Assembly (NCBI GenBank): GCA_020852055.1
Contig: JADZBP010000026.1
Location: 1 to 64,000, forward strand
Direction: 5' to 3'
Source: Candidatus Latescibacterota bacterium
GTDB taxonomy: Bacteria; Latescibacterota; UBA2968; UBA8231
Length of the DNA stretch: 64,000 nt
Position 1 is the first letter of the stretch. Each line of letters opens with the position of its first letter. The position numbers were made by a program, and so were the translations under genes. Shown in pieces: positions 1 through 9,461 of this stretch. A model generated the notes under the pieces. It saw only the letters and a list, made by a program, of their open reading frames with translations, ran no database searches and was not told the origin of the DNA.

Positions 1-585
1 ACCCTCCACACTCCAGTCCTTGGTCTGGCCGCCCAGCTTCTCGCAGCAGCGTTCGCTCACCTTCACGAAGGGGGGCCGGCCCGGGTCGGCCAGCACCACC
101 TGCTGCACCCCGGCCTTCACCGCCTTCTCGATCATGCTGTACAGGGGGTCCACCATCTCGTCCCAGAAACACACGTCGGCGGCCAGCAGCACATCGAACT
201 CCGCCAGCTCTTTGGTGGTCAATTCCTCGAAGCGGGCCTTGCGCCTCTGCATCTCCACCCCATTGACCTGGGCATGCAGGTCGAGGTAGGGGAAGACCTC
301 CTCGTCGGCGTCGATGCCGGTCACCCGGGCGCCGAACTGCTTGGCGCAGAAAATCCCCGCCAGGCCCCAACCGCAGCCGGCCTCCAGCACCCGGGTGCCG
401 ATGGGCAGCCCCTGGTAGCCGAGGAAATCCATAATTAGATAACTGGAGGACCAGAACTTGTTGCCGTGGATGGAGGGTTCGTGGCTCTTCTTGAGTTGCC
501 GCATCTGCGGGTGGGCGGCCTTGAGGATGGTCAGGCCGTAGGCGCGGCGCTCGACACTTTTATCGACGGTCTTTTTTTTGGCCAT
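1..585 (-). CDS. Class I SAM-dependent methyltransferase (3' end truncated by window edge)
   Basis: Reverse-strand reading from ATG (cat at 583-585): MAKKKTVDKSVERRAYGLTILKAA...VLEAGCGWGLAGIFCAKQFGARVTGIDADEEVFPYL; VLEAGCGWGLAG is a SAM-binding motif I. Open to position 1; not in the ORF track. Confidence 0.8.
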   Translation of the reverse strand, partial: MAKKKTVDKSVERRAYGLTILKAAHPQMRQLKKSHEPSIHGNKFWSSSYLIMDFLGYQGLPIGTRVLEAGCGWGLAGIFCAKQFGARVTGIDADEEVFPYLDLHAQVNGVEMQRRKARFEELTTKELAEFDVLLAADVCFWDEMVDPLYSMIEKAVKAGVQQVVLADPGRPPFVKVSERCCEKLGGQTKDWSVEG

Positions 586-646
586 TGCTCGACAGATAGG
601 ATAGATTATAGGCGGTTTCGGAGCCTGAAAACTAAGGAATTATGCG

Positions 647-1660
647 ATGGAAGCCAAAAGGCCCACCCTGCGGGTGGGCATCTATGGAGCCGGCAACTGG
701 GCCAATGCCACCCACATCCCGAATCTGCTGGGACTCGGCGGGGTGGAGGTCGCCGCCATCTGCGACCGCAACCTCGAGGCAGCCCGGGCCACGGCGGCCC
801 GCTTTGGTATCGCCGGGGTCTACGAGGACGGGCACCAGATGCTGGCGCAGGTGGAACTCGACGCCCTCTTTTCGGTGGTGCCGGCCTTTGCCCGCAGCGG
901 GGTGGAAGAAGCGGCCGCAGCCAGAGGAGTGCACCTGTTCAGCGAGAAACCCCAGGCCCTGAACATGGAGACGGCCCGCCGCATCGACGCGGCCATCCGC
1001 CGGGCCGGGGTGTTGAGCACGGTCTGTTTCCGCGAGCGCTACCGGCCCATCTTCCAGGAGGCCCGGCGGCGCCTGCAGGGTAAGCAGGTGGCGCATATCC
1101 GCTTCCAGAGCATCGGCGGCCTGCCGCCGCTGGCGGCCCAGGCCGGGGACAGTTGGTGGCACCAGCTCGACAAGTCGGGCGGGGCGGCCTTCGACTGGGG
1201 GGTGCACGCCGTCGACTACGCCCGCTTCGTCAGCGGGCTGGAGATCGCCCGCGCCCAGGCCTTCTACACCGAAGCGGCGGCTTATGCCTTGCCGCTTTCC
1301 TATTCCTTCAATTTTCAACTCAGCAACGGCGGCACCATGAGCATGAATTTTGTGGCCGCCACCCCGGCCGCCCCGCCCGGTGAGGCGCGTTTCGTTTTCT
1401 TTTTCGAAGGGGGCTATCTGGCCATCCACGGCTACGAGTACCTCGAGGTCAACGGCGAGAAGGTGTACCATGCCGCCGAGTTCAACCCCTGGTACGAGCA
1501 GGATCGCTGCTTCATCGAGGCCATCCGCACCGGCGACGCCTCACTGCTGCTCAACGACTACCACGACGGCCTCTTTTCCCTCGGGCCGGTGCTGGCCGGC
1601 TGGCAGTCGGCCCGCCAGGGCGGCGCCTGCCTCGATGTGTCCGCCTTCATGAAAGCATGA
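647..1660 (+). CDS. Gfo/Idh/MocA-family oxidoreductase
   Basis: N-terminal Rossmann region 'LRVGIYGAGNWANATHIPNL', 'FSEKPQALNMETARRI' (EKP motif). Confidence 0.85.
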   Translation: MEAKRPTLRVGIYGAGNWANATHIPNLLGLGGVEVAAICDRNLEAARATAARFGIAGVYEDGHQMLAQVELDALFSVVPAFARSGVEEAAAARGVHLFSEKPQALNMETARRIDAAIRRAGVLSTVCFRERYRPIFQEARRRLQGKQVAHIRFQSIGGLPPLAAQAGDSWWHQLDKSGGAAFDWGVHAVDYARFVSGLEIARAQAFYTEAAAYALPLSYSFNFQLSNGGTMSMNFVAATPAAPPGEARFVFFFEGGYLAIHGYEYLEVNGEKVYHAAEFNPWYEQDRCFIEAIRTGDASLLLNDYHDGLFSLGPVLAGWQSARQGGACLDVSAFMKA

Positions 1661-1664
1661 GCGC

Positions 1665-3104
1665 GTGATCGCCTACCTGAAAAAGCGCTGGCACGCCGAA
1701 GGCGGGTACCGCGAGTTCCTCATCCTCGCCTTCCCCCTTGTGCTCAGCACCGCCAGTTGGAGCATCCAGCACTTCATCAACCGGGTCTTCCTCACCTGGC
1801 ACTCCACCGAGGCGCTGGCCGCAGCCCTGCCCTCGGGCATCACCAACTTCATCTTCCTCAGCTTCTTCATGGGCATGGCCCAGTACACCAACACCTTCGT
1901 GGCCCAGTACAGCGGCGCCGGCCGGCCCGAACGGGTGGGGCCGGCGGTGTGGCAGGGCATGTACCTGGCGCTGCTGAGCGGGGCCCTGGGCTGGGGGCTG
2001 TCGTTTTATTCGGGGCCCATCTTCGACCTGATTGGCCACCAGGCCCAGGTGCGCGAGGAGGAGGTCAGCTACTTTCGGGTCCTGTGCTACGGGGTGGGGC
2101 CCTTCGTGCTCTCGGCGGCGGCGGCCTGCTTCTTCAGCGGCCGCGGCCAGACCCTCACCGTGCTGTGGGTCAACGTGGTGGGTACGGTCCTCAACGTGCT
2201 GCTCGATTACGGGCTGATCTTCGGCAACTGGGGTTTTCCCGCCTGGGGCATCCGCGGGGCGGCCTGGGCCACCAACATCGCCTCCGCGGCCACGGCCCTG
2301 CTCTTTGTGGGGCTGATGATGCGCGGCGAGTACCGGCGGCAGTTCGCCACCCTCAGCGGCTGGCGGCCCGACGGGGAACTCTTCAGCCGGCTGCTGCGCT
2401 TCGGCGGGCCCAACGGCCTCAACTTCATGCTCGATATCCTGGCCTTCTCGCTCTTCGTGCTGCTGGTGGGCCGCATCGGCACCGTCGAGCTGGCCGCCAC
2501 CAACCTGGCCTTCAACGTCAACAGCCTGGCCTTCATGCCCCTCATCGGCGGCGGCATCGCCGCCGCCACCATGGTGGGCCAGCGCCTGGGGCAGGAGCGG
2601 CCCGAGGCGGCCGAGTACTGCACCTGGACCGGTTTTCACCTGGCGGTTGGCTACATGAGCGCCATGTCGCTGGCCTATTTCATCTTTCCCGACTTCTTCC
2701 TCATGCCCTTCGGGCTGCGCTCCCAGGGCGCCGAATTCGAGCAGGCCCGCGGGCTGGCGGTCTCGCTGCTGCGCATCGTCGGCATCTACTGCGTCTTCGA
2801 CGCCATGTACATGAGCTTCACCTCGGCGCTCAAGGGCGCGGGCGATACCCGCTTCCTGATGGTGGTCTCGGTAGCCATGGGCTGGGCGCTGCTGGTCATC
2901 CCCTCGTGGGTGACCCTGACCTTTTTCGGGCCCCATCTCTACCTGATGTGGGTTTTTCTGTGTGGTTATATCATCGTCATGGGGGTGGTGTTCTACTTTC
3001 GTTTCCGCGGCGGCAAATGGAAAACGATGCGGGTCATCGAAGAGGTGCCCGTGGTGCCCGCCGAGGAAGAGGTGCTCCGGCAGGAAGCCAAGGCCGGAGC
3101 CTAG
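1665..3104 (+). CDS. MATE-family efflux transporter
   Basis: 479 aa, about 12 hydrophobic segments, MATE-like 'LAFPLVLSTASWSIQHFINRVFLTWHSTEALAAALPSG', 'AFNVNSLAFMPLIGGGIAAATMVGQ'. Confidence 0.85.
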   Translation: MIAYLKKRWHAEGGYREFLILAFPLVLSTASWSIQHFINRVFLTWHSTEALAAALPSGITNFIFLSFFMGMAQYTNTFVAQYSGAGRPERVGPAVWQGMYLALLSGALGWGLSFYSGPIFDLIGHQAQVREEEVSYFRVLCYGVGPFVLSAAAACFFSGRGQTLTVLWVNVVGTVLNVLLDYGLIFGNWGFPAWGIRGAAWATNIASAATALLFVGLMMRGEYRRQFATLSGWRPDGELFSRLLRFGGPNGLNFMLDILAFSLFVLLVGRIGTVELAATNLAFNVNSLAFMPLIGGGIAAATMVGQRLGQERPEAAEYCTWTGFHLAVGYMSAMSLAYFIFPDFFLMPFGLRSQGAEFEQARGLAVSLLRIVGIYCVFDAMYMSFTSALKGAGDTRFLMVVSVAMGWALLVIPSWVTLTFFGPHLYLMWVFLCGYIIVMGVVFYFRFRGGKWKTMRVIEEVPVVPAEEEVLRQEAKAGA

Positions 3105-3119
3105 TACAGGAGAGAAGAG

Positions 3120-4013
3120 ATGTCGGTGCATTGGGGCATAGACCTGGGCGGAACCAAGATCGAAGGGGTGGTGCTGGAGGAGGGGCAGACCGAACCTCGC
3201 TGCCGGATCCGTATCCCCACCGAGGCGGCCCAGGGGTACCAGCATATCCTCGGCCAGATCCAGCGGCTGGTGCAGCAGCTCGTGGCGCAGACCCGGCTGC
3301 AGCCCCAGGCCATCGGGGTGGGCACGCCGGGGGTGCTGGACCCACAGACCCAGACCCTCAAGAACAGCAACACCCTCTGCCTCAACGGCCAGCCGCTCAA
3401 GGCCGACCTGGAGCAGGCCCTGGGAGTGCCCCTCGAACTGGCCAATGATGCCAACTGCTTTGCCCTGGCCGAGGCGCGCCTGGGGGCGGGCAAAGGCGCC
3501 GAGACCGTCTTCGGCATCATTATGGGCACCGGGGTGGGCGGGGGGGTGGTGGTGCGCGAGCGGGTGCTCTACGGCTGCCAGGGCATCGCCGGGGAGTGGG
3601 GGCACAATGTGCTGGATGCCGGGGGGCCGGAGTGTTATTGCGGCAAGCGGGGGTGTGTGGAGCGTTTCCTGGCCGGCCCGGCCCTGCAGGAGTACTACAC
3701 CAGCCTGGCCGGCGAGTCCCTGCCCCTGGCCGAGATCGTCCGGCACTACGAGCAGGGCACCGACGCCCATGCCCGCGCCACCGTCGAGCGGATGATCGCC
3801 TACTTCGGTAAGGCCATTGCCTATCTGATCAACATCCTCGACCCGCACGTCATCGTCATCGGCGGCGGGGTGAGCAACGTCGAGTTGCTGTATCGCGAGG
3901 GGGTGCAGGAGGCCAGGCCCTATGTCTTCAACAACCGGCTGGAAACCCGGGTGGTCAAGAACCTGCTGGGCGACAGCGCCGGGGTCTTTGGCGCTGCCAT
4001 GCTGGTGGCCTAG
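3120..4013 (+). CDS. ROK-family sugar kinase
   Basis: 'WGIDLGGTKIEGVVLE', 'GWG/GEWGHNVLDAGGPECYCGKRGCVERFLAGPAL' ROK zinc-binding CxCGxxGCxE motif. Confidence 0.9.
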   Translation: MSVHWGIDLGGTKIEGVVLEEGQTEPRCRIRIPTEAAQGYQHILGQIQRLVQQLVAQTRLQPQAIGVGTPGVLDPQTQTLKNSNTLCLNGQPLKADLEQALGVPLELANDANCFALAEARLGAGKGAETVFGIIMGTGVGGGVVVRERVLYGCQGIAGEWGHNVLDAGGPECYCGKRGCVERFLAGPALQEYYTSLAGESLPLAEIVRHYEQGTDAHARATVERMIAYFGKAIAYLINILDPHVIVIGGGVSNVELLYREGVQEARPYVFNNRLETRVVKNLLGDSAGVFGAAMLVA

Positions 4014-4018
4014 CGGTC

Positions 4019-4885
4019 TCAGGCGCCGTTCTTTTCGATCAGCGAATCGATATCGTCCTGGCTGACCGATTCGTCGTCGACCTCAACCGGGGCCTCCTCG
4101 GCCTCGGCAAAAAGCAGGCGCTCCCCGTCTCCCTCCAGGTCCTCGCGCTCCTCGGCTACTTCCTCCTCGACGACCTCTTCGCTCTCCTCGGCTTCCGCCG
4201 CCTCGGGCTGCTCCTCGATCAGTTCATCGATCTCGTGCTGCTTTTCCTGGGCGGCCTGGCGGTCGTAGCGGGCGTTGGCGTCGTAGGTGCCCTCTTTCAC
4301 CGCGATCTTCGGCCCCTCCATATTGACGCCCAGGCGTTCGATCAGCTGGTGCAGCCCCTGGCCCAGGTTGGCCAGCAGGGCGTGGGTGGCCTCGATCTGC
4401 TGCGAGGTGATGTCCTGGAACTGCAGGGCGCTCATGATGGTGGTTAGGCGCATGCTCAGGTCGTCGATGGCCTCCTCGACACTCTCCCCGGCGGCGGCGG
4501 TCTCGCGGATCTCCTGCAGCTTGGTGTCCATCTCGTCGAGGGCGGTGAGGATCTCGGTGACGGCCATCTCGGCGGCATTGTTGATGGTGCGCAGGTTGTC
4601 CGAGGCGTTGCCCAGGCCCGAGGAACTGGCGCTGGCCAGGCTGAGCATCTGGTTGACCACCGGCACCATGTCGGCCGAGAACTTGAGCACGTGCACCATG
4701 GTGGGGAGGATCTCGCGCAGCAGGACCAGGTGGGCGGCAGAGTATTCGGGGTCGGTCAGCACCTTGGGATAACTGCCCTGCAGCGCGCCGATGTGGAAGA
4801 TCAGGGTGTTAATGCGCTTCTTGACGTCCTTGATGTCAAAGGTGTGCATGCGCTCTTTGACGTGTCTGATATTGACGCTGGCCAT
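4019..4885 (-). CDS. cheZ: CheZ-like CheY-P phosphatase with acidic linker and C-terminal FliM-like peptide
   Basis: 'MSALQFQDITSQQIEATHALL' matches the CheZ catalytic helix (D...Q); C-terminus 'SVSQDDIDSLIEKNGA'. Confidence 0.8.
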   Translation of the reverse strand: MASVNIRHVKERMHTFDIKDVKKRINTLIFHIGALQGSYPKVLTDPEYSAAHLVLLREILPTMVHVLKFSADMVPVVNQMLSLASASSSGLGNASDNLRTINNAAEMAVTEILTALDEMDTKLQEIRETAAAGESVEEAIDDLSMRLTTIMSALQFQDITSQQIEATHALLANLGQGLHQLIERLGVNMEGPKIAVKEGTYDANARYDRQAAQEKQHEIDELIEEQPEAAEAEESEEVVEEEVAEEREDLEGDGERLLFAEAEEAPVEVDDESVSQDDIDSLIEKNGA

Positions 4886-4941
4886 AGAGGGGTCTCGTCA
4901 GGAAGGGGAGTCCCGAAGGAGAGGCAGATCCAGTAATCTAT

Positions 4942-4968
4942 TTATCGGCTTGAATATAGACGAAGTTG
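4942..4968 (-). promoter_or_regulatory. Putative sigma28 (FliA-type) promoter of the cheZ-like gene
   Basis: Plus strand TTATCGGC at 4942-4949 = GCCGATAA on minus; the -35 (CAACTTCG, 11-nt spacing) is weak; about 57 nt upstream of the start at 4885. Confidence 0.5.
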
Positions 4969-5005
4969 CGCGCGGGGACCAAACTTAGAGCCGATCCCGC
5001 GCTTT

Positions 5006-5719
5006 TCAGCGCCGGCGTTCCTTCCAGCGGGCGAATTCCTCCAGGGTCTGCGCATCGGGCGGATAGGTGCCCACGATGCTGGCCCCGCTGCGGATCTTTT
5101 CCATGATGAAGTCCTCCTTCTCCTCCTGCTCCAGGGCTTCGCGGGCCACAGCGGCGGCCAGGTGGGCGGGCACCACCACCACGCCTTCGCTGTCGCCCAC
5201 CAGCCAGTCGCCGGGGATGATGGCCACCCCGCCGCAGGCGATGGGCACCTGGAATTCGCTGGGGTGGTGGATGGTCTTGTTGGCGTGGGCGTTCATCGCC
5301 GCCGCGTACGCGGGCAGGCCCAGTTCGGCGATCACCGGGCTGTCGCGGTAGGCCCCGTCAGTGACAATGCCGGCCGCCCCCCGCTGGTGCAGGCGCGTGG
5401 CCAGGATGGCGCCCATGGTGCCGGCGCGGGTATCGCCGCGCGCGTCGATGGCAAAGACCTGGCCGGGGGGCAGTTGCTCGATGGCCACTCGCTGGGCATC
5501 CCTGAGGTTGTCCACCTCGCCGGCATTGAGGTCCTCGCGGGCCGGGATATAGCGCAGGGTGAAGGCCGGGCCGGCCATCTTCATGCCCGGCCGCAGCGGG
5601 GCCACCTGGTGCAGGTAGGTATTGGTCAGCCCGTATTTGCGCAACGCCGAGGTGAGGGTGGCGGTGCTGGGGATGAGGAACTGGCGGGCCAGTTCGGCGG
5701 TGTCGGGGGCAGTGGGCAT
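5006..5719 (-). CDS. RraA-like protein / 4-hydroxy-4-methyl-2-oxoglutarate aldolase family
   Basis: 'AIDARGDTRAGTMGAILATRLHQRGAAGIVTDGAYRDSPVI', 'VACGGVAIIPGDWLVGDSEGVVVVP'-type RraA motifs. Confidence 0.85.
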   Translation of the reverse strand: MPTAPDTAELARQFLIPSTATLTSALRKYGLTNTYLHQVAPLRPGMKMAGPAFTLRYIPAREDLNAGEVDNLRDAQRVAIEQLPPGQVFAIDARGDTRAGTMGAILATRLHQRGAAGIVTDGAYRDSPVIAELGLPAYAAAMNAHANKTIHHPSEFQVPIACGGVAIIPGDWLVGDSEGVVVVPAHLAAAVAREALEQEEKEDFIMEKIRSGASIVGTYPPDAQTLEEFARWKERRR

Positions 5720-5728
5720 GGATTCCTT

Positions 5729-6787
5729 TCAGCGGATTTTGCCGCGGGCGGACACCGGCCAGACCGCCTCGACGCGGCCCTGGCGCACGGCGACCAGTTC
5801 ATCGTGTTCGTTGACGCAGGGGCAGGGATGCACCGGCAGTACCTGGACCCGCTCGCCGATCTGAGGTTTGGGGTCGCAGGCCGAGACATCCACGTGGCCG
5901 TGTTCCTCCGAGGCGCCGGAGAACCGCGCCTGGGGGTACTCGACGATGTAGCCCATACTCGTATGGTCGCCATCCTGGATGGTGGAGGCGCTGAGGGATT
6001 TGCTGCCCCCGTCGAGGATGGCCCGGTCCGGGGTGGGCCGGCTGACCACGGTCATCAACACCCGCAGGGCGCACTGGGCCACGGTGTGGGTGCCGCGGCG
6101 CAGATGCCCCACCCCGCCCACGCAGTACTCGCCGGCCCGGTGTTCGGTCAGTTCGGGCACCTCGTGGGCGAGCAGGGCGCTGGCAGTGCTGCCGCCGCTG
6201 ACGATGGGGTGCGGCAGGCCGGATTGGTCGAGCAGGGCCAGGGTTTCCTGGAGCACCGGGCGGGTCCGGGCATCGGTGGGGAAGGCCATCAGGCCGCGCA
6301 GTTCCAGACCGGGAGAACGGGCAATGAGCTGGGCCAGTTCCAGGGCCGCCTGCGGGGTGGGCACCCCGGCCCGCCCGCCCACGCCCAGTTCGACGATCAC
6401 TCCCACAGTGTCGCCGCTGCGCTGGGCGGCAGCCGAGAGCCCCTCCACGGTGTAGGCCGAGTCGGCGGCCACGGTGAGCCGGGTGCGCCGGCTGAGGGCC
6501 ATCAGGCGGTCGAGTTTGGCGGCGCCGATGATGTTGAAGGGGATGAGCACGTCCTGATCCACCCCGCCGGCCACCATCACCTCGGCCTCGCCCAGCTTCT
6601 GGCAGGTGATGCCCACCGCCCCGCGCCTCATCTGCTGGTGGGCGATGGCCAGGGTCTTGTGGGTCTTGATATGGGGGCGCAGGCCGATTTTGTGCTCGGC
6701 GAAGTAGCGGTGGTAGCGGTCGAGGTTGTTTTCGAGGCCGTCCAGATCGACGATCAGTACCGGGGTGTCGAGGTCTTCCACGCGCAT
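5729..6787 (-). CDS. D-threonine aldolase / D-serine dehydratase-like PLP enzyme (alanine racemase N-terminal fold)
   Basis: 'DTPVLIVDLDGLENNLDRYHRYFAEHKIGLRPHIKTHKTLAIAHQQMRRGAVGITCQKLGEAEVMVAGGVDQDVLIPF' DSD1-like. Confidence 0.8.
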   Translation of the reverse strand: MRVEDLDTPVLIVDLDGLENNLDRYHRYFAEHKIGLRPHIKTHKTLAIAHQQMRRGAVGITCQKLGEAEVMVAGGVDQDVLIPFNIIGAAKLDRLMALSRRTRLTVAADSAYTVEGLSAAAQRSGDTVGVIVELGVGGRAGVPTPQAALELAQLIARSPGLELRGLMAFPTDARTRPVLQETLALLDQSGLPHPIVSGGSTASALLAHEVPELTEHRAGEYCVGGVGHLRRGTHTVAQCALRVLMTVVSRPTPDRAILDGGSKSLSASTIQDGDHTSMGYIVEYPQARFSGASEEHGHVDVSACDPKPQIGERVQVLPVHPCPCVNEHDELVAVRQGRVEAVWPVSARGKIR

Positions 6788-6864
6788 GGCGGGTTCTCCT
6801 TCGGGAGTGGTTGCGCCGATGGGGGCGCTGGGTGTACTCTAATACAAGCTAACCCTTCCGGTCA

Positions 6865-7431
6865 ATGTTCTCTATGCCTATCGATCTCCGCCCCCCTCCG
6901 CCCACGGCCCTCATCGCCGCGATCATGGCCCCCGACGAAGAAGTCTTGGCAAAGGCGCGGGAGCGCCTGGCCGATGCCATTGCCCCGATCCACCAGTTGG
7001 GGCCGGTCTATGCCTTTGCCTACAGCCGTTATTACGAGAAGGAGATGGGGGCCGGGCTGCTCAAGCAGCTGGTGTGGTTCGAAGGGCTGGTGGACCCGGC
7101 GGTGCTGGTGCAGGTGAAGCGGCAGACCATGGAATTGGAACGGGCGTTGGGGCGGGAGGAGGAGGGAATGGTGCGGCGGCGGGCCAATCTCGATCCGGGC
7201 CTGGTCACCATCGAGAGCCTGGTGTTGGCCAGCACCAAGTACAGCGGGCACCGGATCTGCATCGGGCCGGGGCTCTATGCCGAGACCACCCTGCTTTTCC
7301 AGCGGGGCGAGTACCGGCCGCTGGAGTGGACCTACCAGGATTTTCGCACTCGGGAGGCGCAGGCGTTGCTGCTGGAGATCCGCGCCTGGCTGCTGCCCCG
7401 GCGGCTCAGCTCCGCGCATCCACCGGGATAA
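6865..7431 (+). CDS. DUF4416-family protein
   Basis: 'YAFAYSRYYEKEMGAGLLKQLVWFEGLVDPAVLVQVKRQTMELE...RRANLDPGLVTIESLVLASTKYSGHRICIGPGLYAE' recalled as DUF4416-like. Confidence 0.7.
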   Translation: MFSMPIDLRPPPPTALIAAIMAPDEEVLAKARERLADAIAPIHQLGPVYAFAYSRYYEKEMGAGLLKQLVWFEGLVDPAVLVQVKRQTMELERALGREEEGMVRRRANLDPGLVTIESLVLASTKYSGHRICIGPGLYAETTLLFQRGEYRPLEWTYQDFRTREAQALLLEIRAWLLPRRLSSAHPPG

Positions 7432-8539
7432 AGGGGCGCTGGTCCAGCCCGCGGTACAGGTGCGCGGGGCGGATCAGGCGGTTGCGGCCCAGCTGCTCGA
7501 CCACGTGCGCCGCCCAGCCGGCCACCCGGCTGGAGACGAAGATCGGCGTGTAGAGCGGGATGGGGATGTTCATCAGATAATAGGTGTAGGCGCAGGGGAA
7601 GTCGAGATTGGGGTGGATGCCCTTCTGCGCGACCATGGTCCGCTCGACGATCTCGGCCACTTCGATCCAATGGCCGTCGCCCACCGCGGCTGCCACCTGA
7701 CGGCCCACCTTCTTCATCGCCGGCACCCGCGAGTCGCCTTTCTTGTACTCGCGGTGGCCAAACCCCATGATCTTCTTCTTTTTGGCGATCGCGTCCAGCA
7801 CCCAGGCCTCGGCCTTTGCTGCGCTGCCGATCTCCATCAGCATGTGCATGGCCGCCTCGTTGGCCCCCCCGTGCAGCGGGCCGGCCAGGGCGCCGATGGC
7901 GGCGGTGACGGCGCTGTAGAGGTCGCTGAGGGTGGAGATCACCACCCGGGCGGTGAAGGTGGAGGCGTTGAAGCCGTGTTCGGAGTAGAGGATCAGAGAG
8001 ACGTCGAGGGCGCGGATCTCGTGGGGGGCCGGCTCGCTGCCGCGCAGCATGTAGAGCAGGTTGCCGGCCTGGCCCAGGCGGGCATGGGGGGCGATGGGCT
8101 GCAGGCCCTGGCTGAAACGGTAGCCGGCGGTGATGGCCAGCGGAATCTTGGCCAGCAGGCGCACGGCTTTGCGGATATTGGCCTGGGGGCTGTTGTCGCG
8201 GGCCTCCGCATCGAAGAAGCCCAGCGCCGAGACCGCGGTGCGCAAGAGGTCCATGGGATGGGCGTCGGCCGGGGCCTGGCGCAACAGGTCGACGACCTGG
8301 GGCGGCAGGGTGCGCTCGGCCCGCAGGGCGGCCTCGAATTCCGCCAGTTGGGCGCGGGTGGGCAGCTCGCCGTAGAGCAGCAGGTAGGCCACCTCCTCGT
8401 ACACCGCCCCTTCGGTCAGGTCTTCGAGGTCATAACCGCAGATGAGCAGCCGGTTGTGCTCGACATCGATACGCGACAGGGCCGATTCGCCGGCGATGAC
8501 GCCTTCGAGACCGGGGCTGTAGGCGGGCTTTTCTGACAT
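7406..8539 (-). CDS. prpC: Citrate / 2-methylcitrate synthase
   Basis: 'GPLHGGANEAAMHMLMEIG', 'IMGFGHREYKKGDSRVPAMKKV' citrate synthase signatures; adjacent to a PrpB-like gene. Confidence 0.85.
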   Translation of the reverse strand: MSEKPAYSPGLEGVIAGESALSRIDVEHNRLLICGYDLEDLTEGAVYEEVAYLLLYGELPTRAQLAEFEAALRAERTLPPQVVDLLRQAPADAHPMDLLRTAVSALGFFDAEARDNSPQANIRKAVRLLAKIPLAITAGYRFSQGLQPIAPHARLGQAGNLLYMLRGSEPAPHEIRALDVSLILYSEHGFNASTFTARVVISTLSDLYSAVTAAIGALAGPLHGGANEAAMHMLMEIGSAAKAEAWVLDAIAKKKKIMGFGHREYKKGDSRVPAMKKVGRQVAAAVGDGHWIEVAEIVERTMVAQKGIHPNLDFPCAYTYYLMNIPIPLYTPIFVSSRVAGWAAHVVEQLGRNRLIRPAHLYRGLDQRPFIPVDARS

Positions 8540-8558
8540 GTAGGGGTCTCCGGAGATC

Positions 8559-9461
8559 CTATGTTTCGGGAAAACGGGCGGCCAGGGCGGCGTCCAGTTC
8601 GGTGTACTTGGGGTATTGGAGCAAGGTGTAGAGTTCCTGTCGCGTCTGCAACTGGTCGAGGATATGGGCCTGGGTGCCGGTGTCGCGCAGTTGGCGGAAG
8701 GTCTGTTCCACGGCCTTCATCATCGCCCGGAAGGCGGTCATCGGAAAGATGACCATGCGGTAGCCCAGGGCGGCGAACTGCGCCACCGTCAGATAGGGGC
8801 TCTTGCCGAACTCGGTCATGTTGGCCAGCAGCGGCGCCTTGACCGCCTCGGCGTAGCGGCCGAATTCCTCGGGGGTTTGCAGGGCTTCGGGGAAGATGGC
8901 GTCGGCCCCGGCTTCGAGGTAGCGCAGGCCGCGCTCGATGCTGGCCTCCAATCCCTCGACGGCGCGGGCGTCGGTGCGGGCGATGAGCAGGAAGTCGGGA
9001 TGGCGGCGCGCCTCGGCGGCGGCGGCCAATTTGCGCTCCATCTCCGCCACCGAGATCAGGGCCTTGCCTTCGAGGTGGCCGCAGCGCTTGGGGGCCTGCT
9101 GGTCTTCGAGGTGGAGACCCGATAGGCCGGCCTGCTCGTAGGCCTGCACCGTGCGCATCACCTGCAGCGCGTCGCCGTACCCGGTGTCGGCGTCGCAGAT
9201 AGCCGGCACCTGCACCGCCTGGGCGATGTACCCGGCCTGGCGGGCCATCTCATCCATGCCCAGAAGGCCGATGTCGGGGTACCCGGCCAGGCCGTTGATC
9301 AGCCCGGCCCCGGAGATGTAGACCGCCGAGAAACCCAGTTGCTGGGCGAGCATGGCCACCGGCGCGTTGAATGCCCCCGGCATCACCACCGTGCCCTCGG
9401 CGAGCAGCCGGCGCAGGGTGCGGGGTTTGTCTGCCGGCGGGTCGGCGGGTTTGAGCAGCAT
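8559..9461 (-). CDS. prpB: Methylisocitrate lyase (PEP mutase/isocitrate lyase family)
   Basis: 'GAFNAPVAMLAQQLGFSAVYISGAG', 'CDADTGYG', 'GLHLEDQQAPKRCGHLEGK'. Confidence 0.9.
   Translation of the reverse strand: MLLKPADPPADKPRTLRRLLAEGTVVMPGAFNAPVAMLAQQLGFSAVYISGAGLINGLAGYPDIGLLGMDEMARQAGYIAQAVQVPAICDADTGYGDALQVMRTVQAYEQAGLSGLHLEDQQAPKRCGHLEGKALISVAEMERKLAAAAEARRHPDFLLIARTDARAVEGLEASIERGLRYLEAGADAIFPEALQTPEEFGRYAEAVKAPLLANMTEFGKSPYLTVAQFAALGYRMVIFPMTAFRAMMKAVEQTFRQLRDTGTQAHILDQLQTRQELYTLLQYPKYTELDAALAARFPET

Noticed and set aside
1647-3848. 733-aa minus-strand ORF
   Set aside because: Antisense shadow of the MATE and ROK genes; no recognisable domain.
5162-7117. 651-aa plus-strand ORF
   Set aside because: Antisense shadow of the RraA-like and D-threonine aldolase-like genes.
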